The notes beneath the pieces are model-generated. The model saw only the letters and a list, made by a program, of their open reading frames with translations, searched no databases and was not told where the DNA came from. DNA of 64,000 bases from Adiantum capillus-veneris. Its lineage: Eukaryota; Streptophyta; Polypodiopsida; Polypodiales; Pteridaceae. This document shows, piece by piece, positions 45,940 through 57,900 of this stretch. Location of the stretch: contig CM043963.1 in the NCBI GenBank assembly GCA_014529385.2, forward strand, positions 76,496,912 through 76,560,911. Direction: 5' to 3'. The position numbers were made by a program, and so were the translations under genes. The stretch's first letter is position 1. Every line of letters starts with the position of its first letter.

Positions 45940-46740
45940 TCACTTGGTAGTCGTACATTGCAAACTTACCTTGGTTGCGCAACCCCGAGAGTACTCCCAC
46001 TCTTCTTCAGTCACTTCGTCACCGCATTGTTGTGCGCTTTTCAATTGGTTGTGCAACCATCTTAAGCTCATGAAGGTTGGTAGGCTTTCCAGAACCGCTG
46101 GATAGTGCATCGGTGGTCGTCTTCCCCGTCTCCACTCGATTCGTGCCCTTTGTCGCTCTTGCTTTGCATCCTCATATTGTGAAATCCACTTTTGCATCCT
46201 CATATTGTGAAGCATGCAAAATCGGTTGATTTTAGCCTCTAGATCTTCCGTCATCTTCTTGTCAACACCGAGATTGCACATGACAATCCCAGATATGCGC
46301 TCATCATCTATGGTTCACCATAGCGTGTCCCAGGATTTATCAAATCCGTCTAGCCACTCTCCAATGTACACTAGGGACTCTGATACCAACCAACCTTCTG
46401 CCATGCTACCCTCCGGACGTGCCTTTTGACGCACGTATCCCTTAAGCGTTTTCATGAAACGCTCTAAGAAGAACATCCATCTGGAATGAACTGTGCCAGC
46501 TATTTCCACCTCATCAACTATGTGAACAAGAAGATGCACCTGAATGGTTAGCATTGTAGTAGGAAAATGTTTCTCAAACATGCACACAAGCTCCGCAGCA
46601 TTTAGTTGGGCGAATGGTATGGAGTCTACGTTGATCTCCTTTTGTGAGATCCATTGCACCAGCTTTGCAAGTTTGTAGATTGTGTTACGGATGTCGAGAG
46701 AGAAACATCCCTCAATGGCAACCGGTAAAATAAACTGTAA
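45940..46740 (-). pseudogene. CACTA1 TNP2 gene, DUF4218 exon
   Basis: Starts after an acceptor at 46,735 with FILPVAIEG. DUF4218 motifs follow: FEKHFPTTMLTIQVHLLVHIVDEVEIAGTV is split here by no break, then MFFLERFMKTLKGYVRQKARPEGS. A TGA at 46,315-46,317 interrupts it, where CACTA2 has CGA (Arg). Downstream (SGIVMCNLG...INRFCMLHN) continues to a GTAAGT donor near 45,968. Confidence 0.85.
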
Positions 46741-46861
46741 AGTATGTGCAGCAATGATATTAAAGTCCACATTTTATGCAATGGTATTAAAGTCCACTAT
46801 GAACGCACCTGACACATTTTATGCCAATCGTGTGACTTCAAACCGGTAAGCTTTCCTTCTT

Positions 46862-47408
46862 TAGTAAAACACGTTCGGAGCGAGTGCATTACGCCAGTGG
46901 GGGTCCGCAAAGATCGAATGGTTCTTTTACTTTGCGTTCTTGGGCTCCTGTGAAAATCCATGGTGCTTTAGGAAGTTTTATCGATCCATCAGACGCTGTT
47001 TGCGGCCAATATTGCTCCATACGATCCACATTTCTAAGGTCAACTCTGGCTCCCAAAGTATCTTTCTTGCCGGTCAAATGGTCCCATAGTAGATTACCCA
47101 CATTCTTGAATATGTGCATTGGATCGAGCAAGTGATTGATCATGAGTCGGGGCCAGTATGGTAACTCGTACCATAGAGATAGTCTCTTCATCCCTGGAGG
47201 CAATCCGTCATCGCACATCTCCTTCTGCTCCATGCTTGTGCAGACATCCTTGGTGGCTCTCTTCCCAAAAAGCCGTCGCGTAACACATGATTCTCTGGAA
47301 GATACGCTTGATGACCTTCGTAGATTTGCTTCTTCAGTGAGGGTGCCCTACGTGCATTCAGTCTAGGTCCACATGTGACACATGCTCTGTATCCGCTTGT
47401 TTGAAGTC
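46862..47408 (-). pseudogene. CACTA1 TNP2 gene, end of transposase core
   Basis: Spliced to the exon before it (GLQTSGYRACVTCGP follows ...LTECS). Contains YEGHQAYLPENH, then GMKRLSLWYELPYWPRL and LDPMHIFKNV, all typical of the Tnp2 family. Frameshifts near 47,250 and 46,915 break the frame. The exon continues past the coordinates given to a donor near 46,809, with GKLTGLKSHDWHKM. Confidence 0.82.
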
Positions 47409-47456
47409 CTGCATGTATACACATGATAATAGATCAACTATGGGAAAAAACAAGAT

Positions 47457-48242
47457 TTACAGTGTTTGATTTAGGAGTGTCAATAGATCACCTGAGCATT
47501 CTGTTAGCCCGGGATAGTCATGCATGGTCCACATTAGAATGCCTCTGATCAAAGCATTCCGTCGTCCTGTGTGTCGGCTCATATCCACCACCTCTATGCC
47601 AATCCACAATTGTTGTAGCTCTTCCAATAGTGGACGAAGATACACGTCCATATTCCCCACTTTATATCGCCCTGGCACAATCAAGCTTAGCCATAGGTGC
47701 CCCTTCTTCGTAGTCAACCACGGGGGAATGTTGTAGTTGACGATGACAACGGGCCATACACTGTAAGATGTTGATCTTTGACCAAATGGATTTACGCCAT
47801 CCATAGCCAGGCCTAAGCGCAAATTTCGAGCTTCCCTGGCAAAATCCGACCATGTTCCATCTATATGTTTCCACGCTACGCAATCTGCAGGAATTCGTAG
47901 CACACCATCCGAAGATTTATTCTCCTCATGCCATGATGCTAGGGCGGCCATGGACTTACATTCGAAGAAATGCTTGATGCGAGGAAGCAGAGGGAAATGT
48001 CGCAAAACCTTTTGTGGAATTTTTGTCCCGTGGAGATCTACTCGATATCTTTCGGAATCACATTTCGGACACTTCTCCATGTCTATGTATTCCCCTCTGA
48101 AAAGAATGCAGTCATTAGGACAAGCGTGGATAGAATTGTAATCCATCCCCAAGTTTCGCAAAATCTTTCTTGCTTCATCTCGGGAATCTGGCATCACATT
48201 GTCAGCTGGTAGTATGTGCTCTTTCAACAATCTACACAACAT
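47457..48242 (-). pseudogene. CACTA1 TNP2 gene, Transposase_21 exon
   Basis: The true exon is about 48,231-47,492 (acceptor TGTGTAG, donor GTGATC). Motifs: CPNDCILFRGEY, CPKC, RYRVD, WHxxHKSSDG-like, HIDGTWSDFAREARNLRLGLAMDGVNPFG is split here only by notation, then VWPVVIVNYNIPPW. The Asp in LAMDGVNPF is the expected first catalytic residue. This family cuts CACTA ends. Confidence 0.88.
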
Positions 48243-48329
48243 AAAAATATAATACAGTCGTGTAAAAATCTATCAGATCATTATACATTTAGAGTTCTAT
48301 TAAAGTAAACTAATTGTAATAGATCACCT

Positions 48330-48859
48330 GAAAAGCGCTGTGACGCTAGTGTCACTCCATCCAAACTTTGCCTGCATGTTGAGAAGAACCAGGAGTGCTT
48401 TCAATCTAACATACGTGCTCCATTATACAATGGCGTATCGGCTTCACTTTTCATATCATCATAGATAAGCCTTTCTGAATCCATGATCGTCTCGATCATT
48501 TCATCAATCTCGGGCTCAAACATTGCCTCGTTGGGAATGTGCTCTGCATGATCATCCCCCGAGCTGTCAGAGGCTACATCTTGTGGCCTCACATATGCTG
48601 CTTGACCAAAGCGCCTGCGAACACGTCTATTGGGTTGCAAGATTGCTGCTTGTTGGCCAGCGTCAGAGTCTGACGAGTTATAATTGGCAACAACTCGATC
48701 TATAATAGATGGATCGAACTCGCCAAATTCGCGAACGTGCTGCAAAGAAACACGTCTTGTCCATCGCACAGCATGCTTGCATTGATTACAAGGACATAAG
48801 ACCCTCGTTGAGAGATAGGTGTGTCGGTTGGACGGTCCCACATCCTCGTTGCTACTCAT
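48330..48859 (-). pseudogene. CACTA1 TNP2 gene, first exon with zinc-binding domain
   Basis: ATG at 48,859. The first 60 residues hold CPCNQC and a spaced His/Cys set, the transposase-associated domain at the start of plant TNP2 proteins. An acidic linker follows. One frame ends at a stop at 48,401, but the expected sense (LKALLVLLNMQAKFGWSDTS) continues in the next frame to a donor at about 48,329. So there is a frameshift near 48,405. Confidence 0.78.
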
Positions 48860-48922
48860 AATGAGGATAAAAAACTTATAACCTGGACAACAAATTTAAT
48901 ATTCTATTGGCATTCTTCGTCT

Positions 48923-48955
<33 letters not shown>

Positions 48956-49235
48956 TTACCTCACATTCTCTAGTCATGTCCAATCCCCGCACACCTCGGT
49001 CTAGAGGTGCACGGAGATCAGAACCACCGGGTTATAATCTCGTCTTTATTGGTCAATACCTATATTTGTGGGTACAAGAAATCTACACACCTACGTCTAC
49101 ATGATACTGCATGTAGTGGACAAAACCCCTTTGCCTCTTCTCTAGCTGTAGCACTTCACTTCATCTTAACATCTTTTCACAGTAGATCTTTTCACTGTTC
49201 GTCTAACTCTAAACCATAAACCGTAAGTAATTCTT

Positions 49236-49640
49236 GCGTGGACTCGATCTAACGTAAATAAGCGTAAATCTAAATAAACGTAAATCTAACTAAAAATAAA
49301 GCTAAATCTAATTTAACGTAAGTCTAATGACTAGAGGTTGTCTAGATGGTCATTGTGTCGGGGATGTAGTGACTCTTGCCGCCCTGAAGATCCATCTTCT
49401 TCCCTATCTTCTGAAGACATTTCACCAGTACTTTTGGATCGACGGAGCCCACCATGAGTGAAGGCAGCAATACCCTATATTCCATTGAGGGCTTTCTTCA
49501 CCCGCTTCATGTAGGCATCGCAGTCTATGGAGACCTAAATCTAATCTAATATAACGTAAATCTAAATCTAGCTTAAATAAACATAAATCTAGTTAAAAAT
49601 AAACCTAAATCTAATTTAATGTAAGTCTACATATAACGTA
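49236..49640. repeat. CGTAAATCTA-type short repeats around the HMA fragment
   Basis: More than fifteen copies of variants of AACGTAAATCTAA on both sides of the captured gene piece; same in CACTA2 (62,760-63,010 and 63,435-63,540). Confidence 0.75.
49328..49534 (-). pseudogene. Captured HMA/HIPP gene fragment in CACTA1
   Basis: The minus strand encodes SIDCDAYMKRVKKALNGI, a stop, then after a one-base shift VGSVDPKVLVKCLQKIGKK. This is the pattern of a heavy-metal-associated domain of plant HIPP proteins. The metal-binding CxxC has become C-x-x-Y (CDAY) here. Not transposon sequence; a host gene piece. Broken. Confidence 0.75.
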
Positions 49641-50301
49641 ATCTTTAACGTCTTTTAAGATAGTTTCCTACGACGTTATAACTCTCTTCTTCTTGTGTGT
49701 GTGCGTGTGTGTCGATGTGTGTGCCAATAAAAAGAGATAAATGGTATAACCTTTCTATCACCCATGCCAAGTATGATAAATTGATTATGCCATTTCCCTC
49801 TTGAATAATAGCTGGTCTTGAGTTCAACTCCTCGTCGCTAGATCTTTAGGTCTTTTAATTTTAATTAGTTTTCTACGACGTTAAATTAGTTTCTCTCTCT
49901 TTCTCTCTCAATGTGTGTGCGTTTTTTTGGATCGTATGCATATTTTCTCTCTCTTTTCCTCTCTCAATGTGTGCGTTTTTTGTTTATGCATGTTCTCTCT
50001 CTCTTTTCCTCTCTCAATGCGTGCGTTTTTTGTTTATGCATGCTCTCTCTCTCTTTTTCTCTTTCAATGTGTGTGTGCATTCTTTGTTTATGTATGTGTG
50101 TGTGCGTTTTTGTTTTTGTTTGTACTCTCTCTCTCTCTCTCTCTCTCAAAAACACTATGTGTGTGTGTATGTGTGTGTGTGAGAGAGAGAGAGAGGGAGA
50201 GAGAAAGAGGGGAAGGGAACATGAGAATGAGGAGAGGGAAGGAGCATACCTGGCTCTCCTTCCTCTCCTCGTGTGTGTGTGTGTGTGTGTGTGTGGAGAA
50301 G

Positions 50302-50343
<42 letters not shown>

Positions 50344-50424
50344 TTACCTGCTCTTTGTTTGAGGGCGCCGAAAAACTCAGATCTGAGATCTGAGTTTTTG
50401 GGCGCGCTCGGTTATTTTTTTACC

Positions 50425-50547
50425 CCAGTCGGCGTCGCTATGAGCGTCGCAAATTTACAAACATAGCGACGCTCATAGCGACGCCGAGACTTTTTTTTTT
50501 GAGCGTCGCTGTGTGAGCGTCGCTAATATGAATAGCATCTTGTAGTG
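50425..50547. repeat. Subterminal repeats and TIR of CACTA1, right end
   Basis: At least five copies of CGTCGCT/AGCGACG in both orientations, then TCTTGTAGTG. Confidence 0.85.
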
Positions 50548-50635
50548 AAACTAAATCTGAACGGGTACTAAAACTGGACAGCCTGGCAAATGCATGTTAA
50601 CTTATAATATAATGTTGTAAAAACAGTTGAGGGTA

Positions 50636-50890
50636 CACAATGCATGCGTGGGTAAGATGGTTAGCCTATGTGACACGAAACTTGGATGGCCAAGTCTTGG
50701 GTTCAAATCGCCCTGCGGCACCTCGAGTTTCCCTCTGACCAAGTTCATTATGCCTTGTCTTTTTGTCGACACGCTTCATTTTTCTCGTTGGTCGGGTTTA
50801 GTGCGCCTCGAGATTTCGTCTCACAATCCCGACCGTAGATTCCATTACTTCACCGCGCATTTAATATGGGTGTTACTTAGTCTAAAGAGA
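50636..50890 (+). mobile_element. Possible tRNA-derived SINE
   Basis: An A-box-like GGGTAAGATGG and a B-box-like GGTTCAAATC lie about 50 bp apart, as in the pol III promoter of plant SINEs. No clear tail or target duplication. Confidence 0.3.
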
Positions 50891-51581
50891 AGGTAGGGGT
50901 CGGAGTACTTTACAATGAAAAGTTGCAGTCACATTATACGTGGGCGAATTGATGCCGCGTATTGTTCGTTGGGACAAGGCCTGTGTTCGTCAAAGCCGCT
51001 GGGATGGTTCAACTACAAAGCGGTTCAATTGAATTGGACGCAAATCCCCACCATCATGGGGGGCCGAAAGAGAGAGAGAGTGAGAGAGAGAAAGGTCTGC
51101 TGTAAATGAGACGAGGGTTCTTCATCTACCCAAGGTTAGTGAGATAAATTGGAGGTGAGAGGGTAAAGACGAAACGGTAGCGGAACTTGTGGGACAGTTG
51201 AAGGCTTGAAGTATCCATTGCCGTTCTGAAGTTCCACAGCGTCGGGGGAGAGAGAGAGAGTGGTCGCAAGACGCGCCTCTATTAATTTATTGCGCAGGCC
51301 TGGGACTGAACTGCCTGCACTTGGCAACCTGCGGTAGCCACAAGAACAGCAAGCAAGAGGAGCCCCCCACATTTGGCTCTCTTCGCGCACTCATAAGCAA
51401 TTTAAACATTTTTATCAGACTTTGCGACGTAGTGGTCGAATAGGCTGCCCAATGTCGGGCCTGGTTCATTAGGCCGCCGCGCCGTTGTAGGCTGCTCTAC
51501 GTCGTCATGGCACCAACTCCTCTCGCTGCCTGGCCATGGGAGCGCACGGGAAACCACAAGGCTCTCTCTCTCTCATGTTTG

Positions 51582-51605
51582 AAAAAAAAAAAAAAAAACC
51601 CCCCC

Positions 51606-51636
<31 letters not shown>

Positions 51637-51647
51637 AAAAAAAAAAA
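51582..51647. repeat. Homopolymer block A17-C28-A21
   Basis: Three runs without interruption, directly upstream of R4 and at its truncated edge. Very unusual; may be partly an assembly artefact. Confidence 0.9.
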
Positions 51648-51666
51648 CAAAAACACAAACACAAAA

Positions 51667-52175
51667 GCCACTTGGTGGGTCGAGGCTCTTAGAAAGAACC
51701 ATTGCAATTTTCAACTTTTGAAAGACCAGAGCGGTGCACCTAAAATAAATAAATAAATCCAATTGACCTCAACTTATTAGAACCTCGAAAGTTGGGAGTA
51801 AAAAGAGAGCCTAGAAAAGAAAAGTAGCTACGGTGGGCTCTGAAAAGGCACTTTCTTTCAAGGGGAGTTCGTCTACTCCATTCCCAACCCACCAACATTT
51901 TACCGAGGAGCATGACTTTGGATTTGGACAATGGAACTTGCTACGCCGGACTTGTTTTGTCAAGGTTATGGTTTCACCTATAAATTTATCGCTCACACTT
52001 CACCGGTAGCCTAACATTGACACCACTAACCTCATAACTCCAATGACTAGCTACCTGTCATGCTTTTGATAGTGCACGTCTTTAAATTGTATCTCCTTAT
52101 AGACCCTTCTTAGTTCTCATGTCCACATGAAAATGTAACTTTACTAAGTTGTAAACTAGACTCTAAACTCTAGTC
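51667..52175 (+). repeat. R4: promoter-side repeat of GPAT2
   Basis: Fourth R copy, missing its first 20 or so bases. Uninterrupted at the MITE site of R2. It leads into GPAT2. Confidence 0.85.
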
Positions 52176-52178
52176 AGC

Positions 52179-52180
<2 letters not shown>

Positions 52181-52211
<31 letters not shown>
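52181..52211 (+). promoter_or_regulatory. (TC)n pyrimidine tract upstream of GPAT2
   Basis: About 30 bp of CT dinucleotides 233 bp upstream of the ATG. Such tracts are common in plant core promoters and leaders. GPAT1 has only a short remnant (33,280-33,288). Confidence 0.4.
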
Positions 52212-52215
<4 letters not shown>

Positions 52216-52443
52216 TCCCGCCCGGTTCACCTAACAATTTTGGACGCAGCTGTGCGACTTCTTATCGTATAGCTGTGGCAGCTGCCTTCACAGCGCCTCC
52301 ACGTCTTCGACATTTGAGTTTGCCACGTTCGCACGTGTTGCAGGGGTAATCTCTTTGCTGAGAGTCTCTCTTAGACTTGAGATTGCCATTGCAGTCTGTA
52401 GTGAGTGGAACTGCGGTCAGCATTGGTGGAGGTGGCGGAAGGC

Positions 52444-54629
52444 ATGGGATCAAAGGCGCGGGTGGAATATGAAGCGGTGGAGAAATGCAGGTGTGAGGGG
52501 CGAGAGAAGGATAGCGTTGTAGCAGACCTGGATGGAACGCTGACGAGGGGGAGAAGCTCGTTCCCCTACTTCATGCTGGTGGCGCTGGAGGCAGGGAGCC
52601 TTTTGAGGGCGATAGTGCTGATGATGGTGTCGCCGTTGGCGTGGCTGCTGTACCACTTTGTATCGGAAGGGGCGGGCATTCGCGTGCTGATCATGGTGGC
52701 GTTTGGCGGGCTGCGAGTGAAGGACATAGAGGCAGCTGCGCGGGCCGTACTGCCCAAGTTCTACGCCGAGGACGTCCACCCGGAGTCGTGGCGGGTATTT
52801 TCCAGCTGCAGCTCCGGCCGCCGCTGCGTTGTCACTGCCAATCCACGCATCATGGTGGACTTCTTTTGCAAGAACCACCTGGGAGCCGACACAGTGTTCG
52901 GCACCGACATTCACGTCACTTCTTCTGGCCACGCCACGGGATTGCTCATGTCACCCGGCGTCCTCCTGGGCGCGGCCAAGCGCGCTGCGGTCAAGGCCGA
53001 GTTTGGGGACGCGCAGCCGGACGTCGGCCTGGGCGATCGCCTCTCCGACCTCCCTTTTCTCACTCTCTGCAAGGTACTGCTATTCGCCACCCACCCGCCG
53101 CTTGCTTGATTAATTGCTCTCTTCAATGCTGCACCTAACAGCCGTAAATAGTCCCCGTGACACAAACGCTGTGTTCTCTAAAAAAACCATAAAAAAGAAG
53201 TGTCCTGCCATTTATTGGCATTGCCGTTAAGGCAAGGTATAAGGGGAGGAAATTTTTCCCCATGACCATAGGGGCTTTGGCGAATGAAAAACTGGTGTGA
53301 GGGTGTTTTTTTTTTGTGTGGTTCGCATGCAAGGAATTAACTAATTTTGAGGTCAACGAAATAGAATTTGAGCGTGTGAAATATAATCAAATATAATCAA
53401 CCAACAACGGTGACTTCTCGTGTTTTGCAGCTCTTCTCTCCTCAATCTTGCGCAAGATTTTATTTTTTTACTGTGCCACTATGGGTAGTGCTTTGTCTAC
53501 TTTAGATGATTTTGTTTTCTAGGTCGAAAATAAAGTTATGGTCAAAATTTGGACACTGTACTAGTTGTAAGCCTCCGTAGTATGCGATTAACGACTATAA
53601 AACAATTTACAAATCGTAAGCTAATAAACTGGGTATAATTATAGCCAACCACCTATACTAGTATGTTGGGCACATAAACAAAATTATCAATTTTTTTTTT
53701 CTTTTTGTGGTTGTTATTATAAATGAATGATCTTTCTGATTGGACACTGGGTGACGTTGCAGGAGGCGTATATGGTACCCAGGAAGAGTGTGGAAGCGGT
53801 GCCCATGCATAAGCTATTCAAGCCAGTGGTGTTTCATGATGGACGATTAGTTCAGCGGCCTACTCCTTTGGTAGCCTTGGTGACGCTTGTGTGGTTTCCG
53901 ATCGGATTGGTGCTGTCCATCGTGCGAGTGATGGTGTGCGTGAACACGCCGCTGCTGTACGTGCCACTGATGTACAAGCTGCTAGGCATCAAGCTTAGCG
54001 TGAGGGGCAAGAGACCGGGCAACATCGAAGAGAAGCTAGGGCTGCAGGGGCAGGGTGTGCTGCTAGTGTGCTGCCATCGCACCTGCTTGGATCCAGTATT
54101 CTTATCAGTGGCACTAGGGAAGCAGGTGTCGGCAGTGACTTACAGCGTGAGCAGGCTGACGGAGATGCTGTCGCCCATTCCCACGGTGAGGTTGACGCGT
54201 AACAGGGAGAAGGACGCGGCGCACATCAAGCGATTGTTGGAGGGCGGTAACCTGGTGATTTGCCCTGAGGGCACCACGTGCCGCGAGCCAGTGCTGCTCC
54301 GCTTCAGCGCGCTCTTCGCAGAGCTTACGGACCAGATCGTGCCGGTGGCCATCCTGCCGCGCATGTCCATGTTCTACGGCAACACGGTGCGCGGCTACAA
54401 GGCCTTCGACCCCTTCTTCTTCCTCATGAATCCTCGTCCCCATTACGAGGTCACCTTCCTTGAGCAACTGCCTCCGCACCTCACCCACGTCGCAGGCGCT
54501 CGCTCTGCCTTCGAGGTGGCCAACTGCATCCAAAAGATGTTGGCTGCGACGTTGGGCTTCCAGTGCACCACCTTTACCCGCCGCGACAAGTACCGCATGC
54601 TCACCGGCGGCGATGGCTCTGTCAAGTAG
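52444..54629 (+). CDS. GPAT: Bifunctional sn-2 glycerol-3-phosphate acyltransferase/phosphatase (GPAT4/6/8 type)
   Basis: Exon 1 52,444-53,073, intron 53,074-53,762 (GT...TTGCAG, phase 0), exon 2 53,763-54,629; 498 aa, the family's usual size. The N-terminal HAD-like phosphatase has DLDGT (Asp28, Asp30) and GDRLSD (197-202), the residues kept in active GPAT4/6/8. Hydrophobic spans at about 40-70 and 243-283 suggest membrane anchoring, in the ER by family. The C-terminal acyltransferase has HRTCLD (His315, Asp320) and PEGT (378-381). By family it moves oxidised acyl groups to the sn-2 position of glycerol 3-phosphate and removes the phosphate, giving 2-monoacylglycerol for cutin. The start is the first ATG in a frame that is open for only 13 codons before it. 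The only intact host gene here. Confidence 0.93.
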
Positions 54630-54924
54630 TAGCACTCTAGCACCCAGTGACCCACTTTTATTACATATCAAAGCTCTTGCCCAAATCACCCAATTATATT
54701 TTATATTTTGTATAGGCTATCTTCCACGCGAGCAACTTGTCACATAGTTCATTACAAACTGCTGCTCTGTTGATGTCTACTTTACTGTTGAGAATTTATT
54801 GTGGTGCATAAGTCCAAAGATCCCCTTGCGTTTTCCAAGCGAACAGACACTTCCATTGTTAAATGTTAACTCGTCAATTGTTTTCTTTTATACGGGAGAG
54901 CTCCACATTTAATGGGGAGAAAAC
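54630..54924. other. 3' flank of GPAT2
   Basis: Matches the flank of GPAT1. Probably the 3' UTR and downstream DNA; no gene. Confidence 0.55.
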
Positions 54925-57900
54925 TAACATGCCACGATTACCTCGTAGGGAATTGTTTAGCTCAAGGCACAATCATGGATTAGATCGCTTATTTCAATAT
55001 GCTCTAATGGAAGGGTGGTAATGTATATGTAATTAGCATCAAAAATTAATCCCAAAGCGCAGCACACATGCCAGTCATCTAAACCTTGCAAGAATGGCAA
55101 TTTAGTTGTGAGTATTAATAAAAATTTTACAATCGTGGGTTCAGAAGATTATGATCAATGTAGTATGAGCTCGCATGCTGTGTCCTTAAACAAAAAGAAT
55201 AACCATACGCACGTATGATAGAAAGGTGACACTATCTTCATCTAGTTATTATAAACCATAGGGAATGTGCCCCTACTTGTTTTTCTCGGCTAATGTTGAA
55301 GGGTTATGATGTGCATCTTCTCTATGGTTAAAAGGTCATGTTTGTTTATCCTCTGGTACATAAGGGTCACACTTTTATTAGAAGAAAAAACCAAGTAAAG
55401 TAAGCATATGAATTAAAGTAGGAAGCCAGAAAAAGTTCCATAAGGATACCCAAGAAGTGGGCTACTGAACTGAGTACAAGATTAGAGACTAGGGACATAC
55501 TAGTCCACAGCGTGACCAACAAAACAATATCTCTCGAGGGATTGCTAGGTAATCTGAGGTACATTTCAAGCATTAGAATATCTGTTGGGGGACTACTAAG
55601 TTGTGCAAGGAATAAATTCCTTGGCATTCTTCTTTCTGAGACTCCTAAACATCTCCTTTGAAGGTGTCTGCGATACCAGCCCACCACTCTTTGAAGAACA
55701 ATTGTGCATGTTGAAGAGCAGGGTCCTCTTCCACTCTTAGCTGGTTCCTGAAAATAAAAATTTGATTTTGAACTGACAAATCCCATGACAAGGAAGCCTC
55801 CAGCTTGCATAGCTCATCAAACATCTTGTCCCCTTACAATATTTGTTGGGGGACTACTAAGTTGTGCGAGGAATAATTTCCCTGGCGTTCTTCTTTTTGA
55901 GACTCCTAAACATCTCCTTCGAAGGTGTCTGCGTTACCAACCCACCACTCTTTGAATAGCAGGGTCCTCTTCCACTCTTAGCTGGTTCCTCAAAGTAAAT
56001 ATTTGATTTTGAACTAACAAATCCCCTAACAAGGAAGCCTCCAGCTTGCCATGATTACCTCGTCAAGGCACAATCATGGATTAGATCGCTGATATCAATA
56101 TGCTCCAATGGAAGGGTGGTAATGTATCTGTAATTAGCATAAAAAATTGATCCCAAAGCGCCGCACACATGTCAGTCATCTAAATCTTGCAAGAATGTCA
56201 ATTTAATGTAGTATGAGCTCGCATGTTGTGTCCTTAAACAAAAAGAATAACCATACGCACGTATGATAGAAAGGTGACACTATCTTCATCTAGTTATTAT
56301 AAACCATAGGGAATGTGCCCCTACTTGTTTTTCTCGGCCAATGTTGAAGGGTTATGATGTGCATCTTCTCTAGGGTTAAAAGGTCATGTTTGTTTATCCT
56401 CTGGTACATGAAGGTCACACTTTTATTAGAAGAAAAAACCAAGTAAAGTAAGCATATGAATTAAAGTAGGAAGCCAGAAAAAGTTCCATAAGGATACCCA
56501 AGGACTGGGCTACTGAACTGAGTACAAGAAGATTAGAGACTAGGGACATACTAGTCCACTGCCTGACCAACAAAACAGTATCTGTCGAGGGATTGCTAGG
56601 TAATCTGAGGTACATTTCAGGCATTACAATATCTGTTGGGGGACTACTAAGTTGTGCGAGGAATAAATTCCCTGGCATTCTTCTTTCTGAGACTCCTAAA
56701 TATCTCCTTTGAAGGTGTCTGCGGTACCAGCCCACCACTCTTTGAAGAACAATTGTGCATGTTGAAGAGCAGGGTCCTCTTCCACTCTTAGCTGGTTCCT
56801 GAAAATAAATATTTGATTTTGAACTGACAAATCCCCTGACAAGGAAGCCTCCAGCTTGCATAGCTCATCAAACATCTTGTCCCCTTACAATATTTGTTGG
56901 GGGACTACTAAGTTGTGCGAGGAATAATTTCCCTGGCGTTCTTCTTTTTGAGACTCCTAATCATCTCCTTCGAAGGTGTCTGCGTTACTAGCCCACCACT
57001 CTTTGAAGAGCAGGGTCCTGTTCCACTCTTAGCTGGTTCCTCAAAGTAAATATTTGATTTTGAACTAACAAATCCCCTAACAAGGAAGCCTCCAGCTTAC
57101 CATGATTACCTCGTCAAGGCACAATCATGGATTAGATCGCTGATATCAATATGCTCCAATGGAAGGGTGCTAATGTATCTGTAATTAGCATAAAAAATTG
57201 ATCCCAAAGCGCCGCACACATGTCAGTCATCTAAATCTTGCAAGAATGGCAATTTAATGTAGTATGAGCTCGCATGTTGTGTCCTTAAACAAAAAGAATA
57301 ACCATACGCACGTATGATAGAAAGGTGACACTATCTTCATCTAGTTATTATAAACCATAGGGAATGTGCCCCTACTTTTTTTTCTCGGCCAATGTTGAAG
57401 GGTTATGATGTGCATCTTCTCTAGGGTTAAAAGGTCATGTTTGTTTATCCTCTGGTACATGAGGGTCACACTTTTATTAGAAGAAAAAACCAAGTAAAGT
57501 AAGCATATGAATTAAAGTAGGAAGCCAGAAAAAGTTCCATAAGGATACCCAAGGACTGGGCTACTGAACTGAGTACAAGAAGATTAGAGACTAGGGACAT
57601 ACTAGTCCACTGCCTGACCAACAAAACAGTATCTGTCGAGGGATTGCTAGGTAATCTGAGGTACATTGCAGGCATTCCAATATCTGTTGGGGGACTACTA
57701 AGTTGTGCGAGGAATAAATTCCCTGGCATTCTTCTTTCTGAGACTCCTAAACGTCTCCTTTGCAGGTGTTTGCGGTACCAGCCCACCACTCTTTGAAGAA
57801 CAATTGTGCATGTTGAAGAGCAGGGTCCTCTTCCACTCTTAGCTGTTTCCTGAAAATAAATATTTGATTTTGAAATGACAAATCCCCTGACAAGGAAGCC

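Larger units (their letters stand above)
48900..50425. other. 3'-side non-coding part of CACTA1
   Basis: Contains (TC)n and (GT)n tracts, short CGTAAATCTA repeats and the HMA gene fragment. No intact gene. Confidence 0.6.
42968..50547 (-). mobile_element. CACTA1: complete En/Spm-type transposon, 7.6 kb
   Basis: Starts CACTACAAGA and ends TCTTGTAGTG, perfect 10-bp terminal inverted repeats. Flanked by AAA on both sides, the 3-bp duplication expected of CACTA elements. Subterminal arrays of AGCGACG/CGTCGCT lie at both ends. It encodes TNPA-like and TNP2-like proteins on the minus strand and carries a host HMA gene fragment. All the genes contain stops or frameshifts, so this copy probably cannot move itself. 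Confidence 0.93.
50548..51666. other. Stretch between CACTA1 and R4
   Basis: No supported gene. Holds a SINE-like segment and an A/C/A homopolymer block. Confidence 0.45.
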
